A stretch of 46,705 nt of DNA from Aquiluna sp. (GTDB lineage: Bacteria; Actinomycetota; Actinomycetes; Actinomycetales; Microbacteriaceae): assembly GCA_029241985.1 (NCBI GenBank), contig JAQWUU010000035.1, positions 1 through 46,705 of the forward strand, given 5' to 3'. The position numbers and the translations under genes are program-made. Shown here in pieces: positions 33,031 to 41,092 of this stretch. Position 1 is the first letter of the stretch; the number at the start of each line of letters is the position of its first letter. Under the pieces are notes generated by a model. That model had not been told where the DNA came from, searched no databases, and saw only the letters and a list, made by a program, of their open reading frames with translations.

Positions 33031-34437
33031 ATGACCAAGCACCGCATTGTTGTAATAGGCGGTGGCCCAGGGGGATATGAGGCAGCCAGGGCTGGAGTTC
33101 AGCTGGGCGCTGAAGTCGTACTGGTTGAACAAAACGGGATTGGCGGAAACGCGGTCCTGACCGATGTGGTTCCTTCTAAAACCCTTATTGCGACCGCGGA
33201 GGCAGCTCAGCGAGTTGCATCCGCCAGCACTTTGGGGGTCAAGTTATCACTCGATGGAAAAATTATTTCTCCAAAGATTGAGATCGATCTTCCCGCAATC
33301 AACGCAAGACTCTTGGAGCTAGCTGAAGATCAATCCCGGGACATGCTAGAGAATCTGATTTCCGAAGGCGTGATTGTTGTAAACGGTCGGGGCAGGTTGG
33401 ATGGAAACCACCACGTGGTAATCACTCCGGTTGAAACCGGAGTGCCAGAGCGTATTGAGGCTAAAACCATAATTGTGGCCACTGGCGCAAGGCCCAGAGA
33501 GCTGTCCAGCGCTCCCTGCGATGGTGTTCGGATTCTAAATTGGAAGCAGCTCTATAGCATTGCAGAGCTCCCAGAGCACATGATCGTGGTCGGGTCAGGT
33601 GTCACCGGTGCCGAGTTCGCCTCCGCCTATTTGGACCTCGGCTGCAAGGTCACCCTGATTTCCTCCCGTACCAAAGTATTGCCGGGAAACGATGCCGACG
33701 CTGCTGATTTGATCGAAGAAGTCTTCGCTGATAAGGGCATGAATATTCTCAGAGAGTCAAGGGCAGATTCGATTAAGAACCTGGGTGAATCTGTGGAAGT
33801 GACACTCACCGACGGCAGTGTTGTAACCGGGTCTCACTGTTTAATGGCAGTGGGCGCAATTCCTAATACTCAAGACCTGGGGCTCGAGGAAGCACGTGTG
33901 GTGCTGACTGAGTCTGGTCACATTGCATCAAATAAGGTCGCTCGCACATCGAGGGCAAACGTCTACGCCGTTGGCGACTGCTCAACCGCCTTGCCGTTGG
34001 CATCTGTGGCAGCCATGCAGGGCAGAACAGCGGTTTACCACACCATGGGAGATGTCTCAGTCCCGACCAGGCAGCGAAACGTCGCGTCAAACGTCTTCAC
34101 GTCTCCAGAGATCGCATCGGTTGGCTGGTCCCAAGATGAGATCGAACGCGGGCTAGTTCGCGGTGAGATTGAGAAAATCATGCTGGAAACAAACCCGCGG
34201 GCAAAAATGCAAGGTTTCGAGCAAGGTTTCATAAAGCTCTTCGCATCCGTCGGGTCAGGGACTGTAATTGGTGGGGTTGTAGTGGCACCAACCGCGTCGG
34301 ACTTGATTTACCCAATCGCGGTAGCAATAGAAAATCGACTAACGGTTGATCAGCTTGCCAGAACTTACAGCGTTTACCCGTCGCTTTCGGGCTCCATCTC
34401 AGAGGCCGCCAGCGCACTGCACCAGCCAATCGACTAG
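33031..34437 (+). CDS. LpdA-type NAD(P)H:quinone oxidoreductase (disulphide-lacking lipoamide dehydrogenase homologue)
   Basis: 468 residues. Two-dinucleotide-fold flavoprotein: GGGPGGYEAAR binds FAD, VVGSGVTGAEFAS binds NAD(P)H, VYAVGDC is the second FAD motif, and a C-terminal dimerisation domain ends VYPSLSGSISEAA. The redox disulphide of true lipoamide dehydrogenases is absent: at the usual CxxxxC positions it has Ala41 and Val46 (GGNAVLTDVVPSK). This matches M. tuberculosis LpdA (Rv3303c), a quinone reductase, rather than a pyruvate dehydrogenase E3. Start: ATG 33031 begins the FAD fold; GTG 33016 is a possible alternative. TAGAGC at 33009 is a candidate -10. Its stop abuts the convergent accA stop. 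Confidence 0.88.
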   Translation: MTKHRIVVIGGGPGGYEAARAGVQLGAEVVLVEQNGIGGNAVLTDVVPSKTLIATAEAAQRVASASTLGVKLSLDGKIISPKIEIDLPAINARLLELAEDQSRDMLENLISEGVIVVNGRGRLDGNHHVVITPVETGVPERIEAKTIIVATGARPRELSSAPCDGVRILNWKQLYSIAELPEHMIVVGSGVTGAEFASAYLDLGCKVTLISSRTKVLPGNDADAADLIEEVFADKGMNILRESRADSIKNLGESVEVTLTDGSVVTGSHCLMAVGAIPNTQDLGLEEARVVLTESGHIASNKVARTSRANVYAVGDCSTALPLASVAAMQGRTAVYHTMGDVSVPTRQRNVASNVFTSPEIASVGWSQDEIERGLVRGEIEKIMLETNPRAKMQGFEQGFIKLFASVGSGTVIGGVVVAPTASDLIYPIAVAIENRLTVDQLARTYSVYPSLSGSISEAASALHQPID

Positions 34438-36210
34438 TTAGTCTTCGATTTCCAAAAGAAGTGTTCCGGCTGAAATCGTCGCCCCGACTTCAACTCCCAC
34501 CTTGGAGACTGTTCCAGCGCGGTGGGCAGTCAATGGTTGCTCCATCTTCATAGCCTCTAAGACCACAACCAGGTCACCTTCTTCTACGTGATCGCCAGCT
34601 TGCACTGCAAGCTTGACAACCGTTGCCTGCATTGGTGCTAGCAGAGCATTTCCTTTTGCACCGGTGTGACCTGAGCTATGGGAGGCGGACTTGCGCTTGG
34701 GAGCGTGACCTTGTGCAGATCCGATTTCACCTACCAAAAGTCGCTTTGGTACTGAAACAGCAAGTCTTTTTCCTGAAACCTCAACCACCACTTCGTGCCT
34801 AGGTTCCGGTGCAGCAAGGGGCTCTTGAGCCCCAGACCAAGGCTCAATTTTGTTGTCCCAGTCGGTTTCAATCCACCTAGTAAATACCTTGAAAGTTTTA
34901 CCATCCCCAATAAAGGCGTCATCTTCAACAATTGCTCTGTGGAATGGCAACACGGTTGGCAATCCAAGAACCTGCATTTCCGCTAGAGCACGCCTAGATC
35001 TAGCCAGGGCCTCGTTTCGATCTTTGCCAGTAACAATTAGTTTGGCCATCATTGAGTCGAACTTGCCCGAGATAACATCTCCGGAAACCACTCCCGAGTC
35101 AACTCTGACTCCTGGGCCCGAAGGAGCTAAAAACTGGTGAATCGGACCAGGAGATGGCAAGAATCCGCTGCCGGCGTCCTCTCCGTTTATGCGGAACTCA
35201 AAAGAGTGCCCCTTGATTTCTGGATCTCCAAAATCAAGTTGCTTGCCCTCGGCAATGTTGAACTGCTGCCTCACGAGGTCAATACCTGTGACCTCTTCAG
35301 AAACCGGGTGCTCTACTTGAAGCCTGGTGTTGACCTCTAGAAATGAAATCGTCCCATCTTGAGCAATCAGAAACTCACACGTTCCAGCACCCGTGTAGTT
35401 GACTTTTCTGAGAATTGCCTTGGAGGCTTCGTAAAGGTTTTCCTCTTGCGCTTTGGTCAAGAAGGGCGCGGGGGCCTCTTCAACTAATTTTTGATGTCGC
35501 CGCTGTAACGAGCAATCCCTGGTAGAGACAACCACGACGTTTCCGTGCTCGTCAGCCAGACACTGGGTTTCAACGTGACGGGGCTTCTCAAGGTACTTTT
35601 CTAGGAAGCACTCGCCGCGTCCAAAGGCAGCAATTGCTTCACGGGTGGCAGATTCGAACAGTTCAGCAATCTCTGCTTTTTCCCTCACGATTTTGATGCC
35701 ACGGCCGCCGCCGCCGTAGGCGGCCTTAATTGCCACCGGTAGGCCGTGCATGGCAACGAACTCTTCGACTTCGCTTACAGATTCAATTGGGTTGATTGTT
35801 CCTGGGGCGAGCGGAGCTCCAACGGACTCTGCAATTTTTCGGGCCGAGACCTTGTCTCCCAGGAGGGCAATCGCCTCGGGCTCTGGGCCAATCCATATGA
35901 TCCCAGCGTCTTTCACTGCCCTTGCGAACTCGGCATTCTCGGAAAGGAAACCATATCCGGGGTGAATTGCGTTCGCTTCGCTTCGCTTCGCTATCGAAAG
36001 TATTTTTTCAACGACGAGGTAAGTTTCGGAAGCAGTCTCACCATTGAGCGCATACGCTTCGTCTGCCAGCTTTACATGCTGGGCATTGCGGTCCCCGTCG
36101 GCATAGACGGCTACCGTTTGAATGCCACTGTCTTTTGCAGCCCTGATAACTCGCACGGCGATTTCTCCGCGGTTAGCAATGAGTACTTTTGTGATCTTGC
36201 GCTCGGTCAT
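34438..36210 (-). CDS. accA: Acyl-CoA carboxylase alpha subunit (biotin carboxylase + biotin carrier)
   Basis: 590 residues, the AccA3/BccA type of actinobacteria. The N-terminal 450 residues are biotin carboxylase: [14 protein letters not shown], the ATP-binding [13 protein letters not shown] and catalytic [14 protein letters not shown]. The C-terminal 75 residues are a biotinyl domain with EAMKMEQ, where Lys555 is the biotin site. It carboxylates biotin for the AccD/AccE partner encoded 5 kb away, with BirA next to that. A (TTCGC)x4 repeat lies in the coding sequence. ATG 36210 has no Shine-Dalgarno; TAAGCT is 9 bases upstream. Confidence 0.95.
   Translation of the reverse strand: MTERKITKVLIANRGEIAVRVIRAAKDSGIQTVAVYADGDRNAQHVKLADEAYALNGETASETYLVVEKILSIAKRSEANAIHPGYGFLSENAEFARAVKDAGIIWIGPEPEAIALLGDKVSARKIAESVGAPLAPGTINPIESVSEVEEFVAMHGLPVAIKAAYGGGGRGIKIVREKAEIAELFESATREAIAAFGRGECFLEKYLEKPRHVETQCLADEHGNVVVVSTRDCSLQRRHQKLVEEAPAPFLTKAQEENLYEASKAILRKVNYTGAGTCEFLIAQDGTISFLEVNTRLQVEHPVSEEVTGIDLVRQQFNIAEGKQLDFGDPEIKGHSFEFRINGEDAGSGFLPSPGPIHQFLAPSGPGVRVDSGVVSGDVISGKFDSMMAKLIVTGKDRNEALARSRRALAEMQVLGLPTVLPFHRAIVEDDAFIGDGKTFKVFTRWIETDWDNKIEPWSGAQEPLAAPEPRHEVVVEVSGKRLAVSVPKRLLVGEIGSAQGHAPKRKSASHSSGHTGAKGNALLAPMQATVVKLAVQAGDHVEEGDLVVVLEAMKMEQPLTAHRAGTVSKVGVEVGATISAGTLLLEIED
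35972..35991. repeat. Pentanucleotide tandem repeat (TTCGC)x4 inside accA
   Basis: Four exact copies of TTCGC on the plus strand, coding for the AKRSEAN segment of biotin carboxylase on the minus strand. The unit is not a multiple of three, so loss or gain of a copy would shift the frame. Confidence 0.8.
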
Positions 36211-36255
36211 AGTTTGCTTAGCTTATTGGCAGTTCCGTCACGTTTTTTATAAGGA

Positions 36256-36265
36256 ACCTACAAAG
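36256..36265. promoter_or_regulatory. ACCTACAAAG motif upstream of accA
   Basis: The decamer ACCTACAAAG is 46-55 bases upstream of the accA ATG; the same decamer occurs at 42742-42751 between accD and birA. A TATAAA-like box lies on the minus strand just downstream of it. Possible shared regulatory site. Confidence 0.3.
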
Positions 36266-36285
36266 AACACAAATAAACGTATTGG

Positions 36286-36885
36286 CTATCTCCATAAGGA
36301 AAGGTAATCGAGCTCCAAGTCGGTCATCATTTTTCTTAAACCAACCAGCGATAAGCCAACGACAGTGTGATAGTCGCCGCTGATTCTTTCTACAAAGGCG
36401 CCACCAAGTCCGTCAATGGTGAATGCCCCCGCAACTTGAAGTGGTTCCCGGGTGGCAACATAGCGATCTATCTGAGCATCAGTTAGGTCCGCGAAATGCA
36501 CCTCTGTGCTTGTTGCTAAGGAAACTTCAGTGCCTGCGGGGCCATAAATCAGGTGATGACCGGAAAAAAGTAGCCCAGATTTCCCCCGCATTTGTCTCCA
36601 CCTGGCTGCTGCAACATCTTCGCTAAGAGGTTTTCCAAGTATTTCACCTTCGAAATACAGTGCCGAATCACACCCAAGAACCAATGCTTTTGGTTCCTTG
36701 GCCGCGATGGCCGCGGCTTTGGCCGCGGCTAACATAACCGTGAGATTTGCCGGCCCCTCAGGGTTTTCGCGAAGTACCATTTCGTCTTCGTCAACGCCGG
36801 GAGCTAGGTCGCGGAATTTGATTCCAGCCTCGAGAAGAAGCTTCTTTCGGGCTGGCGAAGTTGAGGCAAGTATGAAATCGATCAC
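36286..36885 (-). CDS. maf: Maf-family nucleotide pyrophosphatase
   Basis: 199 residues. Maf proteins hydrolyse dTTP/UTP or modified nucleotides to monophosphates and pyrophosphate. LASTSPARKKLL is the phosphate-binding motif near the N-terminus; GCDSALYFEGEILGKP has the catalytic Asp, and SGDYHTVVGLSL is the C-terminal block. The usual CDT in this motif is CDS here. GTG start at 36885, 7 bases after TAACCT; divergent from the RNA methyltransferase gene, and 75 bases upstream of accA. Confidence 0.92.
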   Translation of the reverse strand: MIDFILASTSPARKKLLLEAGIKFRDLAPGVDEDEMVLRENPEGPANLTVMLAAAKAAAIAAKEPKALVLGCDSALYFEGEILGKPLSEDVAAARWRQMRGKSGLLFSGHHLIYGPAGTEVSLATSTEVHFADLTDAQIDRYVATREPLQVAGAFTIDGLGGAFVERISGDYHTVVGLSLVGLRKMMTDLELDYLSLWR

Positions 36886-36892
36886 GCTAAGT

Positions 36893-36898
36893 AGGTTA
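36893..36898 (-). promoter_or_regulatory. -10-like TAACCT, leaderless promoter of maf
   Basis: Minus strand reads TAACCT, ACTTAGC, GTG. Spacing 7; supports the GTG start. Confidence 0.5.
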
Positions 36899-36920
36899 GC
36901 TGTGGAACACTTAGCTCGTG

Positions 36921-38084
36921 ATGTTAAAGTTGAAAATAGAAAAAGTTGCCCACGGGGGAGTCTTTATTGCTCGCCACGAACAAAAAGTTGTTTTTGTCTC
37001 GGGGGCAATCCCCGGCGAAACGGTGTCGGCAAAAGTGATCCAGGACACGAAAAGCTATCTACGCGCAGAGACTCTTGAGGTCTCGGAGCCATCAGAGCAC
37101 CGCGTCAAGCATTTCTGGAAATCAGCCCTCAAGGGTGCTGGTGGCGCTGAGTTCGGACACATATCGCTGCCCTATCAGCGTGTTTTGAAAACAGAAGTCC
37201 TGCAAGAGGCGCTCTTGAGAATGGCCGGGATCGAAAGCACAGTTGTCGTCGAGGCAGTGCCTGGTGACGACGAGCATAATGGCCTCCGTTACCGCACAAG
37301 AGTTCAACTAAACGTTGACGAGTCTGGAACCGCCGGTCCTTCCAAGATTAAAACAAATGAAATTGTCTTTACCCGAGACTTACCGTTGGCCGTAAAGGAG
37401 ATTGAAGAGCTGGGGCTGCATCTCAAGAACTTCAACGGAGTTGAGAAAATAAGGATTGCGAGTAGTAACACCGGGAACCTGCAGTGGATGATCGACAAGA
37501 AAATAAACGGTGATCCAACTTTGATCGAACGAGTCGCTGGACGGACTTTCAGGTTGAGCCCGGGCTCATTTTGGCAGGCCCACGGTGGCGCTCCCGAACT
37601 CTTAACCGCGTGCGTAATCGACTTTGCAAGAGAGCTGGATTTCAACCCTCAAAAGCAAAACCTGGACTTGTATTCAGGTGTCGGCCTATTCAGTGCAACG
37701 GTCTCAGCGGTATTTCCAGACGCCAAATTTTTGGCTGTCGAGTCGTCGAAACAGGCCATTCAGGATGGCGAGAAGTCATCCCAAGACCTGACAAACCTTC
37801 GCTTTCATCAGGCCGATGTTCTAAAGTTCCTGCGGTCTCAAACAGCCGGTACTTTTGACACCATAATTCTCGATCCTCCCCGGTCTGGAGCTGCAAATAA
37901 GGTCGTGGAGCAGTTGGTTAGGTTGAACCCGCGAAACTTGATTTATGTCGCTTGCGATCCGGTTGCACTGGCCAGAGATCTCAAGACTCTTGGTGCTGCC
38001 GGTTACAAAGTGCAGCAGATCAGAGCATTTGACATCTTTCCTCACACACATCATTTTGAGACAGTTGTCGCGTTGGCACGCTAG
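36921..38084 (+). CDS. TrmA/RlmD-family class I RNA (uracil-5) methyltransferase
   Basis: 387 residues from ATG 36921 (a GTG one codon earlier is also possible). An N-terminal TRAM-type domain (KIEKVAHGGVFIARHEQKVVFVSGAIPGE region) binds RNA; the C-terminal domain has SAM motif LDLYSGVGLFSATV, ILDPPRSGA and YVACDPVALARDL with the catalytic Cys. The four-cysteine iron-sulphur cluster of many RumA proteins is missing: the equivalent stretch near 75-90 has no Cys. RNA target (tRNA or rRNA uridine) not predictable. Divergent from maf; its TAG stop overlaps the next gene's -10-like hexamer. Confidence 0.88.
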   Translation: MLKLKIEKVAHGGVFIARHEQKVVFVSGAIPGETVSAKVIQDTKSYLRAETLEVSEPSEHRVKHFWKSALKGAGGAEFGHISLPYQRVLKTEVLQEALLRMAGIESTVVVEAVPGDDEHNGLRYRTRVQLNVDESGTAGPSKIKTNEIVFTRDLPLAVKEIEELGLHLKNFNGVEKIRIASSNTGNLQWMIDKKINGDPTLIERVAGRTFRLSPGSFWQAHGGAPELLTACVIDFARELDFNPQKQNLDLYSGVGLFSATVSAVFPDAKFLAVESSKQAIQDGEKSSQDLTNLRFHQADVLKFLRSQTAGTFDTIILDPPRSGAANKVVEQLVRLNPRNLIYVACDPVALARDLKTLGAAGYKVQQIRAFDIFPHTHHFETVVALAR

Positions 38085-38087
38085 CCT
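38082..38087 (+). promoter_or_regulatory. -10-like TAGCCT, leaderless promoter of the response regulator gene
   Basis: TAGCCT, TGAGAAG, ATG (38095): a spacing of 7. The TAG is also the stop codon of the RNA methyltransferase gene. Confidence 0.5.
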
Positions 38088-38094
38088 TGAGAAG

Positions 38095-38739
38095 ATGGGG
38101 ACAGTAAAAGTAGCGATAGTCGACGACCACGAAGCAATCCGTCTCGGGTTTGCTGAGATGTGCAAGCAAGAAGGGCTTGAGCTAGTTGGATCGGCCGGAA
38201 CAGTTAATGACCTTCTAATTCAATTAGAAGGTGCTGACTGTCAAGTGGTCGTCACAGACCTCTCGCTTGATGACGGCTCACTGGTGTCAGAAAACGTCGC
38301 TCAGCTGGTGGCGACTAACTGCGCAGTCTTAATATTCAGCATCGCTGACAAAGCAAACTTGATGCGTTCAGCGCTCAGGGCAGGTGCCGTGGCAATAGTC
38401 CCAAAATCACAGCCCATGGCATCCTTGGCCAAGAGCATCACGCTTGCCTCCGACGGCGCGATTCTGAATAATGCCGAGACTTCAGCCATGATCGATGCGG
38501 ATTTATTATTCAAGGAAGCTAGCCTGTCAGCCCGAGAACGAGAAGTCTTGTCACTTTACGCGGCGGGAATGAGCTTGAAGCAAGTTGCATTTCAGCTAGG
38601 AATCAAGCAAAGCTCAGCCAAGGAGCACATCGATAGAGTGCGGGTCAAGTACGCAAGAATTGGCCGGGAAGCCGGAACCAAGGTTGACCTATTTCGCAGG
38701 GCCATCGAAGACGGGATTCTTTCCGGAGACCTGCTGTAG
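38095..38739 (+). CDS. LuxR/NarL-family response regulator
   Basis: 214 residues from ATG 38095; the longer open frame upstream lies over the methyltransferase gene and is not used. The receiver domain has acidic DD at 10-11, phosphoacceptor Asp55 (VVTDLSL), Ser82 and Lys104 (PKS). The C-terminal LuxR helix-turn-helix begins LSAREREVLSLYAAGMS (about 143-205). It should be phosphorylated by the kinase encoded directly downstream and act on DNA. First gene of a three-gene operon with its own leaderless promoter candidate. Target genes unknown. Confidence 0.93.
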   Translation: MGTVKVAIVDDHEAIRLGFAEMCKQEGLELVGSAGTVNDLLIQLEGADCQVVVTDLSLDDGSLVSENVAQLVATNCAVLIFSIADKANLMRSALRAGAVAIVPKSQPMASLAKSITLASDGAILNNAETSAMIDADLLFKEASLSAREREVLSLYAAGMSLKQVAFQLGIKQSSAKEHIDRVRVKYARIGREAGTKVDLFRRAIEDGILSGDLL

Positions 38740-39912
38740 ATGGTGATTCTAGAATCTTCGGCAGCTAGAGGTCGGCTGGAGTCGCAGGCCAGAAGAATAT
38801 TTGCGGCTGTCTTGAGTCTCGGGTTCATCGAGGTCGTATTTACGGAACTGGGCCAACGCAATTACTTCAACAACATTTCGGACATTTCCCTGGCAACATT
38901 TGCACTCTCAATAATTGGGGTGGCCATCAGCTCGTTTGGCTCGAGGGCGCAAAATAATTTTTGGCTTTGGACTTGCGCAGCCGTGGGGCTTTTGATTGTG
39001 CTGTTATTGCCCCTGATGACCTCAAGTGCTTTTCCCAGTGACGGCAGTGCACAACCTTGGGTTTGGTGGACCGTGGGATGGTCTGCCCTTGCCGCGGGAG
39101 TGACCGGAAATCGAGTTGGATTTATTTTTTTCTTGCCAGTGATTTCTGGTTCCTGGCTCTTGGTTTATGTGATGGTGATCGATAGCGAGCAGGCATGGAT
39201 TAACGGCCTGAAAGACAGCGCATATGTTTTTCTAATCGCGGGAGCTGTCTCGGGTCTGATCGGGTTGACCCGCTCCTGGGCAACTCGGGTAGATCAAGCC
39301 AACTCTGAGCTGATAATGGCATACGTGGACAGGGCCAAGTCAGATGCTGTGGAAAAAGAGGGTCAAGTTATCGACTCTCTGATTCATGACTCTGTGCTCC
39401 ACACATTTCTCGTGTCAGCAACTGCCAAATCGACCGCCCAACAAAAAGCAGTTGCGGTTCTTGCGACTCAATCGATAGCCAAGCTGCAAGAACTAGAGAA
39501 TCCCGAAGAAATTGATAATTCTGTGAGCGTCTTGGGCCTGTTTCGGGCGCTGAAAGTTGCAATAACCTCGATGTCTCCAAATGTTTCAGTCGAACTGCGA
39601 ACTGGTCGTAAGCCAAGAGTCACGATGGATGTCGGACAGGCTCTCACGGGCGCCACTCTGCAGGCCGTCGACAATGCCCTGGCACATGCCAAAGCCACAA
39701 AAATTGACGTGATTTTAGATCTGCAATCAGGCGACTTGCTTTCCATCACAGTGGCCGACGACGGCATCGGATTCAAGCCCGATAGAGTTCCGGGTGACAG
39801 GCTTGGAATCAAGCTCTCGATTCTCGCAAAAATGCAAAACGTCGGGGGAAGTGCTGATATCGCGTCCAGCTCGAGAAATGGCACAAAGGTTTCTCTCAGG
39901 TGGCCAAATTGA
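38740..39912 (+). CDS. Sensor histidine kinase (HisKA_3/DesK-like)
   Basis: 390 residues. Six membrane helices (about 18-178) with no separate extracellular domain, a short coiled linker, the phosphoacceptor box SLIHDSV with His216-Asp217, then an ATPase domain with N-box AVDNALAHAKAT (Asn312) and G-boxes DDGIGF (340-345) and GDRLGIK. All catalytic elements are present. ATG follows the regulator stop with no gap. The signal is probably sensed within or near the membrane. The last 13 bases overlap the next gene. Confidence 0.9.
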   Translation: MVILESSAARGRLESQARRIFAAVLSLGFIEVVFTELGQRNYFNNISDISLATFALSIIGVAISSFGSRAQNNFWLWTCAAVGLLIVLLLPLMTSSAFPSDGSAQPWVWWTVGWSALAAGVTGNRVGFIFFLPVISGSWLLVYVMVIDSEQAWINGLKDSAYVFLIAGAVSGLIGLTRSWATRVDQANSELIMAYVDRAKSDAVEKEGQVIDSLIHDSVLHTFLVSATAKSTAQQKAVAVLATQSIAKLQELENPEEIDNSVSVLGLFRALKVAITSMSPNVSVELRTGRKPRVTMDVGQALTGATLQAVDNALAHAKATKIDVILDLQSGDLLSITVADDGIGFKPDRVPGDRLGIKLSILAKMQNVGGSADIASSSRNGTKVSLRWPN

Positions 39913-40874
39913 CAAGTATTTCTCGATTACCACTAATTCTGTTTACGCTGGCATTTGGTTTTTATCATGCAGTACTGGGCATATCTAGCGTCGGCGCCTA
40001 CGCAAATCCACTCCCAATAGTGTTTGGAGTGCTTCTTTACTGCGCGGTGTTGACTTGTGCGACAGTTCAAACGTCCGACCTTAGGCTGCCAGATTCTGCG
40101 ACGGAAGTTTCGCTAATCACCGCCGGTACTCTGCCTATTCTCGGCGCCATGAGTATCGGGGATTCATATGCGGTCGGTTACACAACTTGGTACGTAGCCG
40201 GCGTTGCCACGTTGATGGCTGTTTTGGCAGTTAGGCAGCGCCAGGCAGCCGCCTTTGTGGGTACGTCCATAATGGTCTCGGAAGTATTGCTGTGGGGAGG
40301 TCCGGGTGTGCTGCTGGGAAGCGGAATTATTGGCGCACTACTCCTACTTCTCGCGGCCCAGGGTGCTTCGCGCGCACTCAGTTCGAGCCAGGCAGCAGCC
40401 ATGAACTCCACAGAAAGAGCGCTTACGGTAGATGCTGAGCGTGTGGCAATTGAGGAGGCGAGGAAGTTAGTGAAGTCTCGTGCTCGACTGACCCTGGATA
40501 CCGCATTGCCGCTCCTTCAGCTCATAGAGGCAAAGCGAGGTCTTCTTACTGACGCTGAAATCAAAACGGTCCTGATGGCCGAAGCCGGGCTTCGAGATCG
40601 CATCCGCGGTAAATCCCTTCTCAGCACACAGATGGTTGATGCAGTCCAGTCTGCTAGGTCAAGGGGTGTCGAAGTGCAGCTTTTGGATGACGGGGGCTTC
40701 GAAGAAATTTCAGAAGACCAAAAGCAGAAGATTACTGCCAGAGTCACCGATGAACTTGCTCGGCTCGCAAGTGGAAAAGTTGTAATTCGAAGCACCGCTG
40801 GTGAAGCTTGGACCCTGACAATGGTTGCGCTGCAGCCCGGTGCAGAGGAACCTGAAGTATTTTTGAGGCTTTAG
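39900..40874 (+). CDS. Membrane protein with degenerate histidine-kinase-like cytoplasmic domain
   Basis: 324 residues. About six membrane helices (10-155) mirror those of the kinase upstream. The cytoplasmic part has a helical stretch KSRARLTLDTALPLLQ where a kinase would carry the His box, but no His; LRDRIRGKSLLSTQMVDA and RGVEVQLLDD resemble the start of an ATPase domain, but N- and G-boxes are not seen. Likely a pseudokinase or accessory sensor of the same system (inference). GTG start at 39900 overlaps the kinase gene by 13 bases. Ends in a 4-base overlap with convergent accE. Confidence 0.7.
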   Translation: MAKLTSISRLPLILFTLAFGFYHAVLGISSVGAYANPLPIVFGVLLYCAVLTCATVQTSDLRLPDSATEVSLITAGTLPILGAMSIGDSYAVGYTTWYVAGVATLMAVLAVRQRQAAAFVGTSIMVSEVLLWGGPGVLLGSGIIGALLLLLAAQGASRALSSSQAAAMNSTERALTVDAERVAIEEARKLVKSRARLTLDTALPLLQLIEAKRGLLTDAEIKTVLMAEAGLRDRIRGKSLLSTQMVDAVQSARSRGVEVQLLDDGGFEEISEDQKQKITARVTDELARLASGKVVIRSTAGEAWTLTMVALQPGAEEPEVFLRL

Positions 40875-41092
40875 CCTCGGAACTTGCTAGCCCAGTTGCC
40901 AATGTGTTGGCCTCGAAGCTGCGCATCTCCGCGATTCCACGATGTCTTGGGCGGCTTAGTTGCAATTCTGCCAAGCCGACGAGACTCGATAATTGCCTGA
41001 GTGACGATAGCAATTGCGGCGGCAGTCTCGGCGTCGTTGCCACCGGAAAGTGCTAGCAGCTCCTCTATCTCTGACTCTGAATACTGGCGCAT
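40871..41092 (-). CDS. accE: Acyl-CoA carboxylase epsilon subunit
   Basis: 73 residues. Small actinobacterial AccE-type subunit that strengthens the alpha-beta carboxylase complex. Family cues are its size, its place right after accD, an Ala/Ile-rich helical core (AETAAAIAIVTQAI) and the C-terminal W...R-rich tail (TSWNRGDAQL, NWASKF). The ATG overlaps the accD stop as TGATG, so it is translationally coupled. It corresponds in position to accE5 (Rv3281) of M. tuberculosis. Confidence 0.85.
   Translation of the reverse strand: MRQYSESEIEELLALSGGNDAETAAAIAIVTQAIIESRRLGRIATKPPKTSWNRGDAQLRGQHIGNWASKFRG

Noticed and set aside
32964-33047. N-terminal extension of the PNP frame, and of the LpdA-type frame from 32962
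   Set aside because: Both overlap the divergent promoter region; family N-termini begin at 32963 (minus) and 33031 (plus).
37945-38094. N-terminal extension of the response regulator frame
   Set aside because: The extra 50 residues lie over the end of the RNA methyltransferase gene and are not receiver sequence; ATG 38095 fits the family and the -10 spacing.
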